Assembly: GCA_023433945.1 (NCBI GenBank)
Contig: JAEYTP010000071.1
Location: forward strand, 1-11,249
DNA: 11,249 nt
Origin: Bacillota bacterium
GTDB taxonomy: Bacteria > Bacillota > Clostridia > Acetivibrionales > DSM-1351
Reading direction: 5' to 3'
Every line of letters begins with the position of its first letter. Position 1 is the stretch's first letter. The notes under the pieces were generated by a model. That model was given only the letters and a program-made list of their open reading frames with translations. It was not told where the DNA came from and ran no database searches. Of this stretch, positions 1-7,200 are shown one piece after another. A program made the translations under genes and the position numbers.

Positions 1-953
1 GTATAGCAAAGAAGCATGAAGCTGCTCGTCCTGAGTTTGCTCCAGAAGGCATTAGAGATGTAGATGCGGTTCTCACTACAAATGAAATGCTTGAAATGTT
101 TAAGTTAATGAGATTGGAAGCTTCAGAAGTTGTTCCACAGGAATTTGACGAGCCATACAAGCATGTTTCAGGTGCAGGTATACTCTTTGGTGCATCAGGC
201 GGTGTTGCTGAAGCTGCTCTTAGAATGGCAGTAGAGAAGCTTACTGGAAAAGTTATGACGGATCACCTTGACTTCGAAGAAATCAGAGGTTTTGCTGGTC
301 TCAAGGAGGCAGAGGTTGAAGCTAATGGCACAAAGGTGCGAGTTGCAGTTATCAGTGGGCTTCACAATGCAGAACCAATTATTGAAAAGCTGATACAGGG
401 TGTAGATGTTGGCTATGATCTCATCGAAGTAATGGCATGTCCAGGTGGATGTATTTGTGGTGCTGGTCATCCTGTTCCAGAAAAGGTCGGTTCTCTTGAT
501 AAGCGTCAACAGGTACTTGTAAACATTGACAAGACTTCAACCTTGAGAAAGTCACAGGAAAATCCTGATATACTGAGACTGTACAAGGAATTCTTTGGCG
601 AATACAATTCACACCTTGCACATGAGTTGCTGCATACTCATTATTCAGTGGTTAATGGAGACAGAGCTGGCTGCGGTATTAGGGCAAAGCATAATTCAGC
701 CTTCCTAACCAATGAGCTTACAGTATGTATGTGCTCTCAATGTGTAGAAAAGGGTTCAAGAGAATTCTATTCAGCTACAATGGATAAGATTTACCATATG
801 GGTATGGATTCCTTTGTCAACTTGAGATCAATAAGATTGAAAGAGACCCATAATGGAGAAGGAGTTTATGTCTCATTAAATGGCAAGAGAATTGATAATC
901 CTGATGTTGATGGAGTTTTGGGACAAATAACTTCATATAAAAATATGGATTAA
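1..953 (+). CDS. hydA: [FeFe]-hydrogenase catalytic subunit, 3' part (5' end outside window)
   Basis: Catalytic subunit for reversible proton reduction to H2, expected to be cytoplasmic. The frame is open from base 3, giving 316 visible residues, so the gene starts upstream. The visible protein begins IAKKHEAARPEF, which continues the H-cluster L2 motif MPCxxKKxE; the leading 'gt' fits the end of a TGT codon for the L2 cysteine. The third H-cluster motif is MACPGGCICGAGHP at 432-473, with both ligand cysteines (438-440 and 450-452). The small-subunit-type segment ends at LAHELLHTHY (about 615-644). A further ~100 residues follow, resembling the thioredoxin-fold [2Fe-2S] ferredoxin domain (CMCSQC at 726-743, KGS, then a HNGEGVYVSLNGK-like end). 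A C-terminal iron-sulfur domain is known in Thermotoga maritima HydA, the electron-bifurcating HydABC type, so a group A3-like enzyme is my inference. The terminator downstream fits hydA as last gene of its operon. The hydrogenase family is very secure; the bifurcating subtype is moderate. Confidence 0.95.
   Translation, partial: IAKKHEAARPEFAPEGIRDVDAVLTTNEMLEMFKLMRLEASEVVPQEFDEPYKHVSGAGILFGASGGVAEAALRMAVEKLTGKVMTDHLDFEEIRGFAGLKEAEVEANGTKVRVAVISGLHNAEPIIEKLIQGVDVGYDLIEVMACPGGCICGAGHPVPEKVGSLDKRQQVLVNIDKTSTLRKSQENPDILRLYKEFFGEYNSHLAHELLHTHYSVVNGDRAGCGIRAKHNSAFLTNELTVCMCSQCVEKGSREFYSATMDKIYHMGMDSFVNLRSIRLKETHNGEGVYVSLNGKRIDNPDVDGVLGQITSYKNMD
660..950 (+). other. C-terminal thioredoxin-like ferredoxin domain of the hydrogenase, altered cysteines
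   Basis: This part of the hydrogenase follows the usual LLHTHY end. From about 717 it aligns by eye with thioredoxin-like [2Fe-2S] ferredoxins of the form VCxxxxCxxKGS...CxxxCxxGVxVxxxG. The first C-x4-C pair is present (726-728 and 741-743). Where the second pair is expected, the sequence reads IRLKETHNGEGV, with no cysteine. Two other cysteines are available: one at 672-674 and one between the first pair at 732-734. Four cysteines therefore remain (C-x17-C-x-C-x2-C) and could hold a cluster in a different arrangement. The fold assignment is an alignment by eye. Confidence 0.6.
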
Positions 954-998
954 GCATAATATATATTAAGCATAATATATATTAAGCACAATATGTAT
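951..998 (+). repeat. Three tandem 16-bp repeats at the hydA stop codon
   Basis: Units lie at 951-966 and 967-982 (identical, taagcataatatatat) and 983-998 (taagcacaatatgtat, two mismatches). The first TAA is the stop codon of the hydrogenase gene. Because 16 is not a multiple of three, the three TAA triplets fall in the three different reading frames. Function unknown; replication slippage is the simplest origin. Confidence 0.9.
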
Positions 999-1000
999 TT

Positions 1001-1035
1001 TAGGGGATGATGAGCGCAAGGCTTGTCGTCCCCTA
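1001..1035 (+). other. Stable hairpin downstream of hydA without a T-run
   Basis: Bases 1001-1015 pair with 1021-1035, closing a 5-nt loop (gcaag, 1016-1020), with an AGGGGA/TCCCCT core and a few G-T pairs inside. It is followed by aattagtag rather than a run of T, so it is not a classical intrinsic terminator. It could stabilise the 3' end of the hydA mRNA or act as a weak first terminator before the strong one at 1121-1172. Confidence 0.65.
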
Positions 1036-1061
1036 ATTAGTAGATTATCCCTTATCCACAA

Positions 1062-1090
1062 CTGATAGTATTTCTGTTCAGTGTTATATT
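1062..1090 (+). promoter_or_regulatory. Possible promoter for a short transcript ending at the 1172 terminator
   Basis: Bases 1082-1090 read TGTTATATT, an extended -10 (TGn followed by TATATT at 1085-1090). A weak -35-like CTGATA at 1062-1067 (4 of 6 matches to TTGACA) lies at 17-bp spacing. Initiation near 1097 would give an RNA of roughly 75 nt ending at the terminator. The sequence is AT-rich, so chance matches are common. Confidence 0.3.
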
Positions 1091-1120
1091 AATGAAGCTA
1101 CTAAAAAATTCTATAGAAAT

Positions 1121-1172
1121 AGGCTATGTTATAAGCAATGGTTTTTATTTGCTTATAACATAGCTTTTTTTT
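1121..1172 (+). terminator. Rho-independent terminator
   Basis: A 16-bp perfect stem pairs 1123-1138 (gctatgttataagcaa begins at 1123 as GC) with 1149-1164, around a 10-nt loop (1139-1148). It extends by a G-T and an A-T pair and runs directly into eight T residues at 1165-1172. This is a textbook intrinsic terminator. It should end hydrogenase-operon transcription and insulate the downstream protease gene, which then needs its own promoter. Confidence 0.93.
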
Positions 1173-1198
1173 GTAAAAAAACTATAAATAACAAATAA

Positions 1199-1243
1199 TT
1201 TACAATTTATTTACAATTTAAAAAAAATAATGTAAAATTTACA
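1199..1243 (+). promoter_or_regulatory. Cluster of TTTACA/TGTAAA half-sites, candidate operator
   Basis: An 11-bp direct repeat, tttacaattta, occurs twice head to tail at 1199-1209 and 1210-1220. A perfect 13-bp inverted repeat, TGTAAA-A-TTTACA, lies at 1231-1243. TTTACA or its complement therefore occurs four times in 45 bp, and the 11-bp period is about one helical turn. The sites overlap the predicted -35 and -10 elements, so a bound regulator could block or assist polymerase. No regulator can be named, and the AT-richness lowers the specificity of the pattern. Confidence 0.45.
1210..1238 (+). promoter_or_regulatory. Likely vegetative-type promoter of the protease operon
   Basis: TTTACA at 1210-1215 (one mismatch to TTGACA) and TAAAAT at 1233-1238 (one mismatch to TATAAT) are separated by exactly 17 bp. 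Transcription would start near 1245, leaving a leader of about 50 nt before the GTG start. The promoter lies after the strong terminator at 1121-1172, where one is needed. Confidence 0.6.
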
Positions 1244-1283
1244 CTATCAGTAATCTAAAGAAAGATTTGTATTTGAAATTAAT

Positions 1284-1290
1284 AGGAGGA
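1284..1290 (+). promoter_or_regulatory. Ribosome binding site fixing the GTG start at 1298
   Basis: AGGAGGA lies 7 nt before a GTG codon at 1298-1300. An in-frame TGA at 1274-1276 rules out any earlier start, and the next in-frame ATG would cut off most of the signal peptide. GTG is therefore the start. Confidence 0.9.
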
Positions 1291-1297
1291 AAAAATA

Positions 1298-4200
1298 GTG
1301 AAAAGGATTTTAAGTAGTATTTTAGTAGTACTCTTGTCAATTTTGCTGCCACTACAAAGTATGGTTTTTGCTAGTGGAGATGTCGTGAAGGAGCAACAAT
1401 CAAGAAAAGGAATGCTTATCAAATATAAGCCTCTACAAAATTTGTCATCAAATTCAATCTCATTATTTTCAGAAGAAGAACAAAGCCAATTAGTAAACAT
1501 TGCAGATTCTGCTATAAGTAATGACCTTAAAACTATTGCTGAGGATACATATCTTATGAATATGAGCGATGAACAAATAACATCGATGCAGAATGATGAG
1601 AATGTAGAGTACATAGAAGAAGATAGTTCCATTCGGATGTCTGAAGATAAAATTTCATGGAATGTTGACAAAATATGTGCTCCTATTCTACATAGTAATG
1701 GCTATTATGGAAAAGGAATTAAAGTAGCAATTTTTGATACTGGTATAGATTTAAGCAATAAGGACTTAAATGTAGTGGGTGGAGTATCATTTGTAGAGGG
1801 AAATAATAGCTACAATGATGATAATGGACATGGCACTGCTATGGCTAGCATATTAGCTTCATTAAGAAATGATGATGGGTATGTTGGTGTTGCTCCTGAA
1901 ATAAACTTGTATTCCGTTAAAATCCTTGATAAAAACGGAGAAGGCAAATATAGTAATTTAATACAGGGTGTCCAATGGGCAATTGATAACGGTATAAATA
2001 TTATTGCTATAAGTTGTGGTGGTACAAAGTATTCTTCTATTCTAAAATATGCAATGAATAATGCTGTAAATCATAATATTTTAGTAGTTGCTGCATCAGG
2101 AAATGAAGGTAGTACACAAATAAATTATCCAGCTAGTTATAACGATGTTATTTGTGTTGGTGCAGTAGACAATCAAAATAAAACAGCACCATTTTCTAAT
2201 ACAGGAGCAGAGATGGACTTGGTGGCTCCTGGGGTTGGGGTAGAGGCAACATGTCTTAATAATTTGTCTATGACTATTGATGGAACTTCAACTGCAGTAC
2301 CACATGTAGTTGGTGTAGCAGCGCAACTTTGGGGTGCAAAACCAGAACTTACAAGTATACAAATGAAAGCTCTGCTCTATAAAAGCGCGATTCCAATTGG
2401 GGAGAGAAAAATATATGGCTGGGGATTAGTAAATGCAGATATTGGATTACAGTGTATTAATACGGACCTTCAGTTACCTATAGAGTATGAATATCCCAAT
2501 CCAAATGCAGGGGGTGACTCCGAAGGAGAAGGTGAAATTCATGCTTCTGCAATAATAGTATCTGGAGATGGTCAGCATATACAACCTGGACAGAGTGCAA
2601 CAGTGGTGCTTGCTTTTGATAAATATCATCCATCTTGTACAATTACTACTACAAACTCCAGCGGAACTGTCTTAAGAACTGAAACAAAACCTGTATATGG
2701 AAACTATGTTGACTATAGCATTCATACCACTTATACATGTCCAGCCGGAGTAATGAACTCGCCAGGTACATATTATATAGATTTTTGGTGTCCAGATGCT
2801 CCAAGTTTCCATTTTACATTTACTATATATGTTGTTTCTCCTCCTGTACAAAATGATGACCATGGGAATTCTATTTCTTCTGCCACAATGTTTTCTCCAA
2901 ACAGCAGTATAGGTGGAAATATCAACTATGCAGGTGATAACGATTATTTTGGGTTCTATGCTGCTTCGAGTGGAAATTACACCATTGGAACATCGGGTAC
3001 TACTGATACATATGGTAGTTTATATTCATCAAATGGAAGTATTATTGCATCTAATGATGATAATAATGGCACGAATTTTAGCATAACTCAAAATTTATCC
3101 GGAGGGCAGTATTATTATGTTATGGTAAGACATTTTAACCCAACTGGTACAGGGGCATATACATTAAATATCACATATACAAAATCTGTTACAGGTGTCA
3201 GTTTGGACAGGTCATCTATGAGCCTTAATGCTGGAGGATCTACGGGCTCTCTAACCGCAACAGTTTATCCAACAGATGCGGCTAATAAAGCTGTAACGTG
3301 GTCTTCTAGTAATAATAGTGTGGCAACAGTATCATCTTCAGGCGTTGTAACCCCTATTGGGGGTGGTTCAGCAATAATTACAGTCTGTACTAATGATGGA
3401 GGGTATTCTGCAAGCTGTACAGTGACTGTTACTGGCCTTAACATAAGCAATGTAGCACATACTAGTATAGTAGCTGATTCGGCTACAATTTCATGGAATA
3501 CTAACATGTCTTCTGATAGCATTGTTGAATATGGGACCACCACTTCTCTAGGATTATCTAAAGAAAGCTCAACTCAGTTAACAATACATAGTATCCAATT
3601 AACTGGATTAAGTAAAGGAACAACTTACTATTATAGAGTAAAGAGTAAGTTGAATACTCTAACTGCCACGAGCAGTATATATAGCTTCACAACTTTAGGG
3701 TATGATGCTCAAATTACTACTAACTACCCTCCTAGCTTAAACATTGGAGAAAATAATGATGTTATATCAGGTAACAAGATAGCTAACTGTTCTTCGTTCT
3801 ATCCGAATGCTAAAGTATCTATTCAAAATAAAGGAATAGCTTGGACTTCAAATGATGAAATATACTTGGTAGTGAATACTTCGGGAGTTCCAGGAATCCT
3901 ATTTGGTAGTTTAGATGCTTCGGGTAAACCTCAATATCAAGGCACACAGGCCATGTTTAAGGTAAACAACAGTAACATTAAAGAAATCATTCTTATAGCC
4001 AAGGCAGATAATGATGTGACAGCATCTTCTAATAAAATATGGACACAATTGTATGATAAGAAAGCTAATAAATATTTCGGAAACAAGGTAGAAACTTCAA
4101 TATCTATAAATACATTGGGACAGGACAGTTTCCTTTATATGAGAGATGACATAAGTGCAAATACCTCTTTTTCAAGTAACTATAATCGTTTTTTGGATAC

Positions 4201-7200
4201 AAACGGCACTTCACATATTGCTCATAGATGTTTTATATTGCCTGAAAGGGGAAGAAGCTTTGCTCCAAAATCATCTAATGTGAGCTATGAGACTACAACA
4301 GAGGGTAATTTGTATAAAGTAAAAGTTAAGTTTAAGTGGGACACAGACATTGGCACTAAATATAGTATGTTTAAAAATAATCTGCCAGCCTTTTTAGTAA
4401 ATAATAAATACATTAAATTTATAAGTACAGTGCATATGCCAATTGACTGGAGATGGGTGTCATATGATACAAATCTGCCCAAAGGCTATAATACACATAA
4501 CATAGATTTTAACATAGATGGTGCAACATCTGGAAGTGTCTATACGAGCGATCATTTGGAATGCGAGGTGTGGACGGAAAATCCTGAAAAACTTGTATCA
4601 GGTAAGGAATATTATGTGACATACACTTTCTCTGCAAAAGCAGGTAAAACTCCTAAAAAGGGTAATTTTATGCAGGCCTTTAGCATAGGTGCTGATTCTA
4701 GCCCGATGGATGCAGATACGGAGGCATATTACGAGCATGGGATTTTACTAGATACTGTTTATTACAGTGATACATTTTATCACAACCCTGAGAAAATACG
4801 TAATAGTATTGAGAAGGATAATGGTGAAAAAAGAAAAAGAGGTATAAAGGTTGCTTGCCCTGTAATAGTACATGTTTATGACTCGCAAGGGAGACATTTG
4901 GGACCTTCAGAGGATGGAAGTCTTGAACTAGGAATACCTGGAGCACTATATGAGGTTGTTGATGGAGAGACATATATTTTACTTGATGATAATGATACCT
5001 ATGAGATTCGAATCGAAGGATATGATAATGGAATGATGAATATCAAGGATGAAATTATTCGTATATCCGAAGATGCACCTATTGTGGAATCAAGTACAGT
5101 GTTTAAGAATATCCCAGTTCAAGAGAATTTGCAGGCATCATATACTATTCAGCCTTCACAAAAATCCACAAGTATTAACATAGACAGTAATGGTGATGGA
5201 AGAGAAGATTTGGTAGAAAATGCAGATGTCATAGTAGATAGCTCTGCGGAAAATGATAGAACTGCGCCAACTACAAACTATGATGTTAGCGGAACCGTGG
5301 GTGAAAACAATTGGTATACAAGCGATGTTGTGCTTACATTGTCGGCATCAGATAATGGAGGGGCAGCGGTAGCAGAAACCAGTTATATAATAGATGATGG
5401 CAATCAAAATACTTACTATACTCCTATTTCTATTTCCCAAGAGGGTTCTCATAGCCTAAAAATAGGCTCAGTAGATACACAGCGGAATGTAGAAACGCAG
5501 AAACTTCTGAGTATTAATATTGATAAAACTGCACCAGATATTACAATATCTGCTCCCCGGAATCCAATATTTGGAGATGAATACATCTTAAATTTTGAGG
5601 CATTTGATGAGGTTTCAGGGATAGCGTCATGCTCGGCGACTATCGATGGAGTAGACGCATTTAATAATGAGACAATAGTGCTTTCAAAAAAAGATACTGT
5701 TATAAGAGTTGTTAGTACAGATAATGCTGGAAATACCTCTGAAAAAGCCATTACTATTCATGTGGATGATGATGTACCCCCTATGTCTACAGTAGCTTTA
5801 AAGGGGACTCTAGGCGAAAACTTGTGGTACATATCTGATGTAATTGTAACTTTAGATTCAACTGATATAGGCTTTGAAGGAGTAGATAAAACATATTATA
5901 AGATTAATGGAGCAGAGCCTAAAGAATACACTGAACCAATTAGTATAACTAAAGAGGGCTCAAATCTGCTTGAAATATATTCAGTTGATAAAGCTGGAAA
6001 TATGGAAGAGATTAAGACCGAATTTATTAGAATAGACAAGTCCTTGCCGATTATCACAGAAAAAAGGCCAGAAGGAACGACATATGTTAAAAACATAGAC
6101 GGATCCTATTATTTTATAGATGGTATTTCTGGGGTAAATAGAATGGAATATTCATTAAGCAAATCATCTACCACCCCAACAAGTTATAATGAAACTCTTG
6201 ATACAAGCGAGGCAGATGCTCAAGGAGGAAAGTGGTATCTTTTTATACGTGCCTATGATATAGCAGGAAATCAAACTCAGGAAGTTTTTGAATATAATAT
6301 TGATAATTCAGCTCCAACTATTGGGGTTAACATTAAAACAATGGATTGGACAAATAAGGATATCTGTATTACACCTATAATTGATGATGATGAAGCTGGA
6401 ATAACCAACATCAAGTATTGCTGGACAATCAATCCAGAATATCTAGGAAATTGGTGTGACTATACAGATGGGACAGCATCACAATTAAGTGATGGAATCT
6501 GGTATCTAGTAATAAGGGCAGAGGATAAGGTTGGAAATACTATAACGAAATCCTTTGGGCCGTATAAGCTAGATAAAACTGCTTCTAATGTTGTAATGGA
6601 TAATACAAGTAATAAATGGACAAATCAACCGGTCTCTGTTACCCCCAATATTTCGGATGAGTTATCTGGGGTAAGGAATATCTTCTATGCTTGGAATACA
6701 GAAGCAACAGTGCCATCTGAGTGGACAGAAATTGCAGATAGTACTAGCTTGACACAGCAAAAAACAGGGGCGTGGTATTTGTTTGTGAAAGTAGTAGATA
6801 TAGCGGGAAATGAAAGTATAGAAAGATTTGGAACATACAATATAGATAAAATTTTGCCAATAGTTTCAATCGATAATAATGATAGTGATTGGACAAATAT
6901 GGATGTTAGAGTTAATCCTAATTTTGTAGATGATGGTGGCTCAGGAATTAAAAATTCATATTTTTCTTGGAGTGAGGATGATAAAAATCCTGGAGTATGG
7001 CAAACGTATTTAGGTTCAGTCATTTTAAAATCTGACAATGGAATTTGGTATTTGCACCTGAAGACAGAGGACTTTGCAGGAAATGAGAACCAAGCCGTAT
7101 ATGGACCATTTAAAATAGATAAAACTGCACCTTTCACAAATGCAGAGCCTTCTAATACAGAATGGAAAAATGAAGGAACATCCGTCAAAATATCATTTAA

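Noticed and set aside
195..621. Antisense open frames across the hydrogenase gene
   Set aside because: They lie opposite a conserved hydrogenase coding region, have no ribosome binding sites and resemble no known protein.
1007..1036. Tiny ORF MMSARLVVP inside the hairpin after hydA, possible leader peptide
   Set aside because: AGGGG touches the ATG directly with no proper spacing, and the next gene has its own promoter after a strong terminator.
1109..1118. 10-bp palindrome TTCTATAGAA
   Set aside because: Short AT-rich palindromes are expected by chance here and no related copies were seen nearby.
1252..1267. Weak hairpin in the protease leader (AATCT/AGATT)
   Set aside because: Only five mostly A-T pairs with a six-base loop; not enough to call a riboswitch or attenuator.
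5183..5209. Dockerin module in the protease
   Set aside because: Only a single calcium-loop-like motif is present. A dockerin needs two ~22-residue repeats with cohesin-contact residues, and these are absent.
6685..7188. 167-codon antisense open frame across the Ig-like repeats
   Set aside because: It is a by-product of the repetitive AT-rich coding strand and its product looks like the reverse reading of the repeat unit.
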